From MGIIb-Q1 sp964342465 (GTDB taxonomy: Archaea; Thermoplasmatota; Poseidoniia; Poseidoniales; Thalassarchaeaceae), in NCBI GenBank assembly GCA_964342465.1, contig CAYFFQ010000019.1, positions 1-37,985 on the forward strand: 37,985 bases of DNA. Direction: 5' to 3'. Below, piece after piece: positions 24,348 through 33,067 of the stretch. Under the pieces are notes generated by a model. The model was not told where the DNA came from. It searched no databases and worked only from the letters and a program-made list of their open reading frames with translations. Numbering within the stretch: position 1 is the first letter of the stretch; the number at the start of each line of letters is the position of its first letter. A program made the position numbers and the translations under genes.

Positions 24348-26519
24348 GTGAATTGCGATTGGACACCTTTGGTGTCAAGCGTGGGAAGCACAAGAGTCGT
24401 CCTCGTCATTCTTCTGCTTCTCAATTCCTTGGCCCTGACAGGAAGCATCGGCTCGGCTGCTCAGGAGGAGGAGCCAGCGGTGGAGAAGAGCCCAGAGGAA
24501 TTGTGGTCCAGTGACTACATCGCCCAATGGCTGCCTTGGGGCGGTACGGACAGAATCCAGTTCAACGAATACCACGACTACTTCACCATGAAGGCGCGCA
24601 TGCAGCAACTTGCCGATGCAAACTCAGACATCATGGAGTTCCACGAAGGGATGCCGGGAGGGGTGAATGACCGCGGCAACGAGATGGATGTTGACAGTTA
24701 CGAAGGATGGTTCTACGGACACTCAAGTCCTTGGCTGAAGATAACTGGCGGAGAAGAGGGTGTCCAAGGTGGTGAATGCAATGACTTCGTCGGGGATTGT
24801 GGTAATTATGCTGACCGACCCGACGTGATGCTCGTCGGTAACCACCACGCTAGAGAGTGGATGTCCTACGAAGTTCCGATGCTTTTCCTCGAGACCGTCG
24901 CCTTCTACTACGGAAAGGACGGCATTGACAACGATGGTGACGGTGACTACGACGAAGACCCTTGGGGGGATGCGGATGGTGACGGCGTCCTTGACGACGA
25001 CGGCGACTGTTTGATGCTCAACTCGACGAATCAAGATTCCAATGGTGACGGAATCGCCTGTGGGCCGGGCGACCTCGGCGTTGACGAAGACTTTGATGAA
25101 CAGTGGATTACCGACCTTGTCGATACTCGGGAGGTCTATCTCATTCCGATGCTCAATGTAGATGGGAACCGATACGACCGCGAGGTCTTCTGCGGTGAAA
25201 CCGCGTGGGAGAACTGCCGCACCAGCGGCTGGCGCAAGAACCTGCGCGACAACACGGTGACGGGAATCACACCGTTACCAGATACTGATGAAGAGGTCGA
25301 TGAGGGGTGTGATGGGGTTGACCTGAACCGAAACTACCAGTTTGAATGGGGTGCTCCACTAGGTGCTACAGGTCCACTCTTCCCTGGAATGTGTTACGCC
25401 GATGGTCCGAACAACGATGTCTACAACGGACCAGTCCAGTACAAAGACGACGACGGTGACGGGGCCGTGAATGAGGACCATGTAGACGGCAAGGACGATG
25501 ACGGAGACGGTCAGACCGATGAGGATTGGATGGGTGGGAACTCCGAACCTGAGACATTGTTCATTCAGGACATGACCGAAATGAATGATGATGATGGAGA
25601 CGGGGCCTCCGACTTCAAAGGGACTCTCACGTGGCACTCTTTCTCCGAGTTGGTTCTCTATCCGTGGGGACATTGCACCGGCTGTTCTGCACCGGATGAG
25701 GCTGAACTGGCCTATCATGGCGCGAGAATGGCGGAGATGACGCAATACGAGAACCTGCAGTCGAGCGACCTCTATCCGACGACTGGTGACTTCTGTGACT
25801 GGCATTATGGGGTACACGGCTCGTTCTGTTATACGATTGAGATTGGAACCGCTTTCCATCAGTCACCTGATGAGGTGAAACACATTGCAGTGAGAAATCT
25901 CGGAGTCGCTTTCTACATGATGGAGATTGCTGACAATCCCGTCGAGCGAGCCCGCATCGGAATTGAGAATGCGGAGCGGGCGCAATGGATCACCGCGCCA
26001 GCGAATCTGACAATTCCGGAAACCGGTCCGATTCCGATAAATGTCTGTCTGCATGAGGTCTTTCCGTGGTCGGACGACATCAATTCAAGCCATGTGAGGT
26101 GGCGCATTGTGACCCCTACAAGGGTTCAGTCCGATTTCGGCCCCAAGGAGTGGATTGAGAACGAGTGGAGCGATTCCGCTCTGCAAGATACCGGTGAGGT
26201 GTGCATACTCAACAACGGAGCCAATGGTACTCTCATCGTCTCTTATCTCGATGTGCCGGACGATATATCGGGAGAACTGCATTACAAGGCTATGCTCGGT
26301 ACCCAGTCTGGAACCTACCCCTTTGAATATCCTGAAGCGGGGGCTTATCATGCCGCCGCCTTCCCATACCGCGCCCCATTTGGAACATTTATCGGTGCCT
26401 TGATTCTGGCGGTTATCGTCGTCGGCTCAGTCTGGGGTGGGCTTGGGGCCGCCCTGAAGATAATGATGGCCAGTGGGAAAGATGAGCCGGCTCTTGGTAC
26501 GCAAGAGGCGCAAGAGTGA
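24348..26519 (+). CDS. extracellular M14 zinc carboxypeptidase with calcium-loop insertions
   Basis: The 723-residue protein has a signal peptide (about residues 16-37) and a catalytic M14 domain. The zinc ligands are His167 and Glu170 in NHHAREW and His430 in LTWHSFSELVLYPWG. Substrate-binding D-L-N-R-N is at 325-329 and the general base Glu498 is in CYTIEIGTAF. Two Asp/Gly-rich insertions (about 191-222 and 366-392, with D-N-D-G-D-G-D and D-D-D-G-D-G patterns) break up the catalytic domain and should bind calcium. A beta-sandwich-like region follows, and a membrane helix at about 680-700 anchors it facing outward. It likely trims peptides outside the cell. The start is uncertain: GTG 24348, 24372 and 24381 are in frame. 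The next gene, a transporter, starts 11 bases after the stop. Confidence 0.9.
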   Translation: MNCDWTPLVSSVGSTRVVLVILLLLNSLALTGSIGSAAQEEEPAVEKSPEELWSSDYIAQWLPWGGTDRIQFNEYHDYFTMKARMQQLADANSDIMEFHEGMPGGVNDRGNEMDVDSYEGWFYGHSSPWLKITGGEEGVQGGECNDFVGDCGNYADRPDVMLVGNHHAREWMSYEVPMLFLETVAFYYGKDGIDNDGDGDYDEDPWGDADGDGVLDDDGDCLMLNSTNQDSNGDGIACGPGDLGVDEDFDEQWITDLVDTREVYLIPMLNVDGNRYDREVFCGETAWENCRTSGWRKNLRDNTVTGITPLPDTDEEVDEGCDGVDLNRNYQFEWGAPLGATGPLFPGMCYADGPNNDVYNGPVQYKDDDGDGAVNEDHVDGKDDDGDGQTDEDWMGGNSEPETLFIQDMTEMNDDDGDGASDFKGTLTWHSFSELVLYPWGHCTGCSAPDEAELAYHGARMAEMTQYENLQSSDLYPTTGDFCDWHYGVHGSFCYTIEIGTAFHQSPDEVKHIAVRNLGVAFYMMEIADNPVERARIGIENAERAQWITAPANLTIPETGPIPINVCLHEVFPWSDDINSSHVRWRIVTPTRVQSDFGPKEWIENEWSDSALQDTGEVCILNNGANGTLIVSYLDVPDDISGELHYKAMLGTQSGTYPFEYPEAGAYHAAAFPYRAPFGTFIGALILAVIVVGSVWGGLGAALKIMMASGKDEPALGTQEAQE

Positions 26520-26530
26520 GGTGGACTCGC

Positions 26531-28315
26531 ATGCAGAAGAGCAGTGATGAGTTCGGCAGTCGCGTAGGGTTGATATTCGCCGCAATCGGTGCGGCGATAG
26601 GGACTGGAAACATCTGGAGATTTCCGCGGATGGTCGGCGCCAACGGCGGCGGAACATTCCTGATTCCCTGGCTGTTTTTCCTTTTCATCTGGTCGATTCC
26701 GTTGGTTATTGCTGAATTCGCTATCGGGAAGCGAGCGAGGACTGGAACGGTCGGAGCGTTCAGAATCTTCGCTGGTAGACGATTCGCTTGGATGGGATTG
26801 TGGACGGCTTGGATTTCAACTGCAATCGGATTCTACTACGCCGTCGTCGCCGGCTGGTGTGTCAAGTATTTCTCTCTCGGGGCAACAAACGGCCTCTCTG
26901 GAGTGGAGACCGTTGATGTGTGGAACGCATTCCTGCAAGACCCCGGTCAGGTAATCCTCTTCCAGTTCATCGTGATTGCGGTCACGGTAGTGGCTATCTG
27001 GAAGGGTGCAAAGGCCATCGAAGCGGCCAACATCTGGATGATGTGCTCTCTTTTCGTTATGCTCTTCACAACTCTCTTTCTCGCCATTTGGATGGACTAT
27101 TCAGGAGACCAGACCCTTGATGGTGCAACCTTCATGTTCAGCGTGAAATGGGACATTCTCAAGGAACCCGAGACATGGATAAACGGCCTTTCCCAATCTG
27201 CGTGGTCTTGCTCGGCCGGAATGGGGATGGCCATCACATACGCAGTCTACATGCGCAAGGATGAGGACACGGCGCTCAATGCAGCAACGATGGGTCTCGC
27301 CAACAACAGCATCTCCATTGTCGCCGGTCTAGCAGTTCTCTCAGCGATTTTCGCCGCTTCCAACGACCCTCTCGCTGTCGTCACAGGTGGAAGTAGCGCC
27401 ATCACATTCCTTGCTCTGCCTGAAGTGTTCGCTGAGGCACCGGGTGGAGAGGGTGGAAAATGGGTGATGATGACCGCATTCTTCCTCGGGCTTTCATTTG
27501 CGGCTCTAACTTCGATGATTTCAACTGTTGAACTCTGTGTACGCAACTTCGTAGACCACGGCATTGAGCGCAACAAGGCGGTGGCGTTCACCGCCACCGC
27601 CATCTTCCTGCTCGGCCTTCCGAGCACCTTTGTCTGGATTCATTTTGACTCGGAAGGCGTCGCATTTCCAGAATTTCTTGAAGTCCAAGACCATATCTGG
27701 GGATATGGGCTCATGTTCAGCGGCCTCTTCATCGCCTTCAGTATCTGGAAATATGGCTACATCAAATGGCGCGGGATGATAGAAGAAGGGCAGATTGAAG
27801 GCGGTATCGGCTCGTTCTTCAAGCACGGTATGTCAGGATTCCGAGACGATTTCATCAATACGGGAGACAACGATATCTGGGTTCCAAGAGCATGGGATTT
27901 CATCATGTATTTCGCCTTCCCAATACTTTTCACCGTCCTCATCGTCTCCTACTTCAGTGACCTCATCTTCTCCTTCGACCCTTGGTATTCTGCGTTCAAC
28001 CCATTTGACCCTCACGGTGCGGGAATAATCTTCCTCTTCTGGGGTGTGGTGGCTACCCTCTTCATCGGTTTCAACGACTATGTTCTGACTCGCAGACCGG
28101 TCTATCTCGGGGAGGGACATTGGCTCACTGGACTCTTTGACAGGAGTTTGTGGGAGTTGCGCGATGCACCACTGTTCAGAAATGTTCCAGAGGGCGCCGA
28201 GGTGGATATATCCACCCTCCCTGGTGGTGGTGATGTGCAGATTGTCGAGGTCGGTGAAGTTCCCCCCGGATGGGAAGATGTCTATGGCGATGTCATGGAT
28301 GCAGAATTGGCGTGA
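26531..28315 (+). CDS. sodium-dependent transporter of the NSS/SNF family
   Basis: The 594-residue membrane protein has 11-12 helices of the neurotransmitter:sodium symporter (LeuT-fold) family. Helix 1 carries the hallmark IFAAIGAAIGTGNIWRFP, followed by ANGGGTFLIPW. The unwound helix 6 region is represented by 'WINGLSQSAWSCSAGMGMAIT', and helix 8 sodium-site residues fall in 'LSFAALTSMISTVE'. The substrate is probably an amino acid or related amine, but this cannot be read from sequence. The C-terminal extension (about 60 residues ending in an acidic segment) is longer than in LeuT. I chose ATG 26531 over GTG 26516, which overlaps the peptidase stop. Tight linkage to the outward-facing carboxypeptidase suggests uptake of amino acids it releases. 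Confidence 0.93.
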   Translation: MQKSSDEFGSRVGLIFAAIGAAIGTGNIWRFPRMVGANGGGTFLIPWLFFLFIWSIPLVIAEFAIGKRARTGTVGAFRIFAGRRFAWMGLWTAWISTAIGFYYAVVAGWCVKYFSLGATNGLSGVETVDVWNAFLQDPGQVILFQFIVIAVTVVAIWKGAKAIEAANIWMMCSLFVMLFTTLFLAIWMDYSGDQTLDGATFMFSVKWDILKEPETWINGLSQSAWSCSAGMGMAITYAVYMRKDEDTALNAATMGLANNSISIVAGLAVLSAIFAASNDPLAVVTGGSSAITFLALPEVFAEAPGGEGGKWVMMTAFFLGLSFAALTSMISTVELCVRNFVDHGIERNKAVAFTATAIFLLGLPSTFVWIHFDSEGVAFPEFLEVQDHIWGYGLMFSGLFIAFSIWKYGYIKWRGMIEEGQIEGGIGSFFKHGMSGFRDDFINTGDNDIWVPRAWDFIMYFAFPILFTVLIVSYFSDLIFSFDPWYSAFNPFDPHGAGIIFLFWGVVATLFIGFNDYVLTRRPVYLGEGHWLTGLFDRSLWELRDAPLFRNVPEGAEVDISTLPGGGDVQIVEVGEVPPGWEDVYGDVMDAELA

Positions 28316-28337
28316 CCTATTTTCTCACCAATTGAGG

Positions 28338-28490
28338 GCCGGCTTTGCTTCGAGGAAGCCGGTTGAAGGCCGTCAGCGTCAGCATGAGTTTTGGTGCGGT
28401 TAGACCGCGTGGCTTTGCTTCGAGGAAGCCGGTTGAAGGCCGTCACCGTCATCGTGAGTTTTGGTACGGTTAGACCGCGTGGCTTTGCTC
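28338..28490. repeat. 70/71-bp tandem repeat with hairpins
   Basis: GGCTTTGCTTCGAGG occurs at 28340 and 28411 and the shortened GGCTTTGCTC at 28481, giving periods of 71 and 70. Copy 1 can fold as CCGGCTT (28338-28344) with AAGCCGG (28355-28361) around a 10-base loop; each unit also holds GCGGT-TAG-ACCGC. It begins 22 bases after the transporter stop and runs almost to the Nnr start. The first hairpin might assist termination or mRNA stability, though no T-tract follows. Confidence 0.85.
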
Positions 28491-28542
28491 AGAAGGAGTG
28501 GGTTCAAGGGGCTCCACCCCATCTTCCCATTCGGGTGATGGC

Positions 28543-29988
28543 TTGAGTTGGCTGCTCAATTGGCGCGAGGTGGCGGTGTTCGACGCCAACGCCGAAGCAC
28601 TCGGAGTTGAACCTGCCGCACTGATGAAAGCGGCTGGAACAGCTCTCGCCAGCAAGGCGGCTGCGATGGCGCCCGATGGCGAGATTCTCATTCTCTGTGG
28701 GCCGGGGAACAACGGCGGCGACGGTTTCGTCGCCGCCATCGAGTTAGCCATGATGGGAGCCGCGGTACGCATCGTCGCCAGCCATCAGAAACAGAAAGGT
28801 GATGCCGCTGAACATTTTCGTCAACGATGTGAAAATGTCGAGTTGTGGAATCCTCAGTTGAAGTTCGGAAAACCAGACCTGTTGGTCGATGCACTCCTCG
28901 GAGTAGGTCTTTCCGGTGCGCCACGCGGGGTTGTGGGGGAGATTATCGAGTGGGTCAAGCCACACAATCCGCCACTTGTTCTCGCCTGTGACATTCCCTC
29001 TGGTCTCGGCTCCGGCAGATACCTTGCCGCCGATGCGACAGTCACTTTCCACGCTGAGAAGGAGGGGATGAACTACGCTGATGTTGGGGCGGTGGTCATC
29101 GCTCCCCTGCCTTGGCCGGAGGAGACAATCAATTGTGGAACTGGAGACGCTCTTCGTTATCCTCCACTTGTCAAGACTGCACACAAGGGTCAGCGTGGTC
29201 GTCTGCTGGTCATCGGGGGTGGCCCATACCATGGTGCTCCAATTCTTGCAGGGCGCGCCGCCTCTAGAGTAGGTGTGGACCTAGTTCACATCGCCATGCC
29301 GAGGAACGCCACCGACAGGGTGACTTGGCCGGAACATCTCATCCCTGAGAGGTTGAGCGATGAAGATTTTCTCGGAGAGCGAGGGGTCTCCGAGATTCTC
29401 GCATTGTTGGAGGAAAGAGTGTTTGATGCCGCCCTCATCGGGCCAGGGCTCGGAAGAGCCGAAGAGACGATGGACGCGGTTCGCACTCTGCTCGCAAGGT
29501 TCTCCGAATTGGGGATTCCAACTGTCATCGATGCTGATGCCATCTACGCTCTCGACGAGGGCGAGTGGCCGGATGGGCTCAGCGGAGTAGCCACCCCTCA
29601 TGCGCAGGAATTGAGGATGTGGGCGTGGGATAGAGAAGCGAGTGAGGTTCTCTCAACTCCCGTTGATACCAACGAACTCAATCCCGAGTCTCGGGTCATC
29701 GTGCGAACCGGGGCGGTCGACCAATTGACCGGCTTGGCGGGGCGCTACTGCGAATGTCGAGGTGGTCATCCACGAATGGCGACAGGTGGAACGGGTGACC
29801 TGCTTGCTGGAGTCATCTCCGGGCTGGTGGCTCAGGGAATGACTGCTTGGCCGGCTGCTCGTCTCGCCTGCTACCTGATGCGTGACGCCGGTCTGAGGGC
29901 GGCGCATGAATATGGGCCGGGGCTTCTCGCCTCTGATGTTCCACCTCACATCGCGAGAAGCCTTGCAGAACTGATGCCAAAGAATTGA
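28543..29988 (+). CDS. nnr: bifunctional NAD(P)HX epimerase / ADP-dependent dehydratase
   Basis: The 481-residue protein joins a YjeF_N epimerase domain (about residues 1-200) and a YjeF_C/CARKD dehydratase domain (about 205-481), which together repair hydrated NADH and NADPH. N-terminal marks are EPAALMKAAG, the nucleotide-site CGPGNNGGDGFVAA and VDALLGVGLSG...DIPSGL. C-terminal marks are GQRGRLLVIGGG, ALIGPGLGR, TVIDADAIYAL, TPHAQELRMW and the ADP-site MATGGTGDLLAGVISG. I chose TTG 28543, preceded by GGGTGA with 4 bases between, because it gives the usual N-terminal length. GTG 28498 is possible but adds residues that belong to the end of the repeat region. It is followed immediately by membrane-protein genes, possibly one operon. 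Confidence 0.93.
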   Translation: MSWLLNWREVAVFDANAEALGVEPAALMKAAGTALASKAAAMAPDGEILILCGPGNNGGDGFVAAIELAMMGAAVRIVASHQKQKGDAAEHFRQRCENVELWNPQLKFGKPDLLVDALLGVGLSGAPRGVVGEIIEWVKPHNPPLVLACDIPSGLGSGRYLAADATVTFHAEKEGMNYADVGAVVIAPLPWPEETINCGTGDALRYPPLVKTAHKGQRGRLLVIGGGPYHGAPILAGRAASRVGVDLVHIAMPRNATDRVTWPEHLIPERLSDEDFLGERGVSEILALLEERVFDAALIGPGLGRAEETMDAVRTLLARFSELGIPTVIDADAIYALDEGEWPDGLSGVATPHAQELRMWAWDREASEVLSTPVDTNELNPESRVIVRTGAVDQLTGLAGRYCECRGGHPRMATGGTGDLLAGVISGLVAQGMTAWPAARLACYLMRDAGLRAAHEYGPGLLASDVPPHIARSLAELMPKN

Positions 29989-30092
29989 CCTGTCACCAGC
30001 GAGAAGGAAAGGTGCTCATTCTCCTCACTGCCAAATCAAGTGAGAACATTCTGTCGGCTGATTCAAGACAAGAAGGTGATTCGCCGCCAGTG

Positions 30093-30677
30093 ATGAACCT
30101 CGCCGAGGCGACTTTGTGGGGAATCATCGTGGCTGTCGTGGCCATTCCCCTCTTCTACTACTTCTGGCGACGTTGGGACCGCCCGACGAGAGCAGCGAAA
30201 GAGGAGATGGAACGGCGTTTGCGGGAGCGTGAAACCAGAGAAGCGTTCCAGAAAGAGGAGGCGAAGGCGAGAGAGGCAGAACGGCAGCAGGCATTGGTTC
30301 AACTTCAACAGCGCAAACGCATAGATGCGATGGCTCCGACTAAGGCGGCGATGGAATTCGCCCTATCGAGCCTAGACAAGAATCCACTCGGTTCTGTGGA
30401 TGATGAGGGAACATCTCCTAGCGACGGCCGCAGTGCCGAAGAGATTGCACTTCTTGAACGGATTCCCGAAAGCGTCCAAGTCCCAGATATCGCACCTGAT
30501 GAATCGGTTGCAGACATCCTTGTGGATGAAGGTCCCGTCGCCCTCAAAGTGGGGGTTTCCCTCCCTGATGAGGTCGTTTCAAAGAAAAAAGCACCTTTTG
30601 GTGGAGGCGAAGAGGTCAAGCCGGAAGCCACTACTCAGCCATTGACTGAAGAGTTTGAATGGCCGGAGTGGGATTGA
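30093..30677 (+). CDS. single-pass membrane protein with coiled coil, unknown function
   Basis: The 194-residue protein starts MNLAEATLWGIIVAVVAIPL, a single N-terminal membrane helix ending in FYYFWRRWDRP. A highly charged coiled-coil follows (about residues 28-80, 'EEMERRLRERETREAFQKEE' and onward), then an acidic low-complexity tail ending FEWPEWD. Topology predicts the tail in the cytoplasm. I do not recognise a family. ATG 30093 was chosen because it puts the helix at the N-terminus and has AAGGTGA upstream; the longer frame from 29985 adds a non-protein-like lead. The next gene begins one base after its stop, so the two are probably translated together. The acidic tail could pair with the next protein's basic tail; that is speculation. 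Confidence 0.7.
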   Translation: MNLAEATLWGIIVAVVAIPLFYYFWRRWDRPTRAAKEEMERRLRERETREAFQKEEAKAREAERQQALVQLQQRKRIDAMAPTKAAMEFALSSLDKNPLGSVDDEGTSPSDGRSAEEIALLERIPESVQVPDIAPDESVADILVDEGPVALKVGVSLPDEVVSKKKAPFGGGEEVKPEATTQPLTEEFEWPEWD

Positions 30678-30678
30678 G

Positions 30679-31608
30679 GTGGCAAGAGACAGTGAGCAGC
30701 CATCTCCTGAATCAAAACCGCGGAAAAAGCCGAAATCAGACCCCCACACAGTGAGGTCTGCCACAAAACCGCGAAAAAAGCCGAAATCAGACTCTGACAC
30801 AGTGAGGTCTGCCAAAAAACCGCGAAAAAAGCCGAAATCAGACCCTGACACAGTGAGGTCTGATGCAAAACCGAGGAAAAAGCCGAAATCAGACAGACGC
30901 AAGGTCAGGTCAACCGCAGGTAGGGGCGGCGGAAGGGCAGCCTCCGGTGCCCGCAAGGTTGGCTCAGGAGCAAGAGTGGTGGGTACAAAGGTAGGGTCAG
31001 GAATCCGCAAGGTCGGCTCACAAGCAGGAAATCAAGCGAAGCGGGCGGGTTCGGGGGCGCGCAAGGCTGGAGTGGGGGCCGCACGCGCCGGAGCGGGCGC
31101 AGCCCGTCTCGCCTTGGTTCCGGGAAAACGAATGAAGTCGGGTATGAACAACTTGAACGAGCGTATGGTGGAGGTGGAGTGGACCCCGAGTGTGATGGTC
31201 AAGGAGTATGTCCGGTTCAACCTCACCGGTATTTTCAACACAATCGTTTTCCTCTTGCTCTACGAACTGTTCTATTGGCTCAATTTGTGGGGGGAGCATC
31301 GGGCAGTTTCTGCTTGGGTGGTGGCAGCAGTCATCAGTCAGGTTCAGTCCCATTTCACCCATTATCGATTCACCTTCGGGTCGGAAGCACCCTATCTTCA
31401 AAGTCTGAAATGGGCTATGATAGTCTATACGACTGCGCTCGCATTATCCACGACATCTGAGTACTATCTGATAGAAGTGATGGGGATATATCACCGGCTT
31501 GCGTGGCTCATCAACGCTTTATTCTTCGGATTCATGAATTTCGCCGCCCTGCGTTGGCTGGCATTTCCTCCAGAATATGACCGGCTCATTCTGTGTGAGG
31601 AAGAGTGA
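30679..31608 (+). CDS. GtrA-like membrane protein with a long basic, H1-like N-terminal tail
   Basis: The 309-residue protein has two unlike halves. Residues 1-155 are extremely basic. Four copies of a 17-residue repeat (KPRKKPKSDPDTVRSA type; 51-bp period at about 30729, 30780, 30831, 30882) are followed by a Gly/Ala/Lys/Arg/Ser region (GARKVGSGARVVGTKVGSG...) resembling histone H1 or AlgP-type DNA-binding tails. Residues about 175-300 contain four membrane helices with the GtrA-like pattern 'VKEYVRFNLTGIFNTIVFLL ... SHFTHYRFTF ... LAWLINALFFGFMNFAALRW'. GtrA-like proteins are thought to move or position polyprenyl-linked sugars. The start GTG 30679 is one base after the preceding stop. A nucleic-acid- or polyanion-binding tail on such a domain is unusual. 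Confidence 0.8.
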   Translation: MARDSEQPSPESKPRKKPKSDPHTVRSATKPRKKPKSDSDTVRSAKKPRKKPKSDPDTVRSDAKPRKKPKSDRRKVRSTAGRGGGRAASGARKVGSGARVVGTKVGSGIRKVGSQAGNQAKRAGSGARKAGVGAARAGAGAARLALVPGKRMKSGMNNLNERMVEVEWTPSVMVKEYVRFNLTGIFNTIVFLLLYELFYWLNLWGEHRAVSAWVVAAVISQVQSHFTHYRFTFGSEAPYLQSLKWAMIVYTTALALSTTSEYYLIEVMGIYHRLAWLINALFFGFMNFAALRWLAFPPEYDRLILCEEE

Positions 31609-31706
31609 GACCGTAGTTTGCGTCATCCAATCGGCCGAGAGGATGGCCGAGTTTCGCCTTTCCAGCCACCCACATTTGAAGAGGGTCGGGCTTGTGGAGA
31701 GAGGTT

Positions 31707-31713
31707 GGAGGTG
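31707..31713 (+). promoter_or_regulatory. strong SD fixing the hisS start
   Basis: GGAGGTG lies 5 bases before the ATG at 31719, matching the 3' end of archaeal 16S rRNA. It decides between this ATG and the upstream in-frame start at 31692. Confidence 0.75.
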
Positions 31714-31718
31714 TGTTG

Positions 31719-33020
31719 ATGTTTGAACGGGCGAGGGGAACTCGCGACTTTGGTCCGACGGAAATGGCTCGCCGTCTCACCTTCGAGCGCTTGTGTGATT
31801 CTGTCGCCAGACGCTACGGATTTGAGAGAGTCGCCACCCCCACATTTGAGCGCCTTGAATTGTTCACGGCGAAATCTGGAGCGGGAGTAGTCGACCAACT
31901 GTATACCTTCAAGGACAGAAGTGACAGAGACTTGACTCTGCGACCGGAATTGACTGCACCAGTCATGCGTATGGTCGCCGAAGAGCGAGGACAGGTTCCT
32001 AAACCGGCTCGCTATTCCTACTTCGGCCCTTGTTTCCGTTATGAGGAGTCTAAGCGGGGCCGATACCGCGAGTTTTGGCAATACGGGTGTGAAGTAATTG
32101 GTGCTCCTTCCTCTCTAACAGAGGCGGAAGTGGTCGCCTTCGCCTGCGCGATTTTGACTGAATCGGGTCTTCGTGGATGGCAACTGAAAATCGGACATGT
32201 GGGAATTCTCAGTGAGATTCTTGACAGCCTATCACTGGCAGGTGAGGCGAAGGCAGCCGCCATGCGGCAACTCGACAAAGGAGATTTCAAGTCTCTTGCG
32301 GAGTCAGGAATAGATTCCTCTGCAGTAACCGCCCTCGAGGCTCTCGGCAACCTTTCTCGAGGAGTTGAAACACTTCCCGAAGCGGAGAGAATCCTCTCTG
32401 ATTTGGGAATTCAATCGGAATCCCTCTCTGAGTTGGAAGAGATGCTCACTTTCCTTGATGGGCTTGACATTTCCCCACCTTCCCTAGTTGTTGACCTCAC
32501 GGTTGCTCGCGGTCTGGACTATTATACAGGTATGGTTTTCGAAATAATGGTCGATTCACTCGGTGGTGAAGGACAGGTGTGTGGAGGTGGCTCATACCGC
32601 CTCTTCCACCTCTTTGACCTCGGTGAGTTGGACCCATGCTGTGGATTCGGCCTCGGCTTTGACAGGGTTCTTCTTGCGCTCGAGAATCAGGCTGCTCAGA
32701 GTGGTTCTGATGAAGTAGTACCAGGTGAGAAATCAGGTCGTGGCTTGTTGGCGGTGATTCCCTTCAAGGTTGACCCTTCTGCAGTCTTGCCACTGGTCGC
32801 AGATTTACGCTCGTCGGGGCAACCGGTTGCTGTGGAGTTGCGCAGGCGTAACATCGGGCGTTCGATGGCGTGGGCAGATGGAATCGGTGCTGATTGGGCG
32901 CTCGTCGTCGGCCCGCGTGATATTGAGAGCGGGGAAGTCAGAGTCAAGCGGATGAGCGATGGTGTTGAAGTCACCACCTCTATTGATGCGGAAGCAATCA
33001 TTTCCATCCTGAACGACTGA
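31719..33020 (+). CDS. hisS: histidyl-tRNA synthetase
   Basis: The 433-residue class II synthetase charges tRNA-His. Class motif 1 is near the N-terminus (ARGTRDFGPTEMARR ... YGFERVATPTFE). Motif 2 is FRYEESKRGRYREFWQYGCEV, with the ATP-contacting Arg. The histidine-specific loop is VARGLDYYTGMVFE. Motif 3 is GFGLGFDRVLLALE. The C-terminal anticodon-binding domain (about residues 325-433) follows the Rossmann-like pattern. Length is normal. The start is set by the strong SD. It is 110 bases after the GtrA-like gene and followed by the 60-bp repeat array, so the transcript probably ends in or before the array. Confidence 0.96.
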   Translation: MFERARGTRDFGPTEMARRLTFERLCDSVARRYGFERVATPTFERLELFTAKSGAGVVDQLYTFKDRSDRDLTLRPELTAPVMRMVAEERGQVPKPARYSYFGPCFRYEESKRGRYREFWQYGCEVIGAPSSLTEAEVVAFACAILTESGLRGWQLKIGHVGILSEILDSLSLAGEAKAAAMRQLDKGDFKSLAESGIDSSAVTALEALGNLSRGVETLPEAERILSDLGIQSESLSELEEMLTFLDGLDISPPSLVVDLTVARGLDYYTGMVFEIMVDSLGGEGQVCGGGSYRLFHLFDLGELDPCCGFGLGFDRVLLALENQAAQSGSDEVVPGEKSGRGLLAVIPFKVDPSAVLPLVADLRSSGQPVAVELRRRNIGRSMAWADGIGADWALVVGPRDIESGEVRVKRMSDGVEVTTSIDAEAIISILND

Positions 33021-33067
33021 GTGGGTGTATCTCTCGGAGAGGGTGTCTTCTTCACCTATCCTGACCC

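Noticed and set aside
23651..24448. 265-residue minus-strand protein
   Set aside because: It runs through the 70-bp array into mscS and the peptidase gene start, and its internal repeats are those of the DNA array.
31692..31718. Extra nine residues on HisRS
   Set aside because: The SD GGAGGTG sits within this stretch and points to the ATG at 31719.
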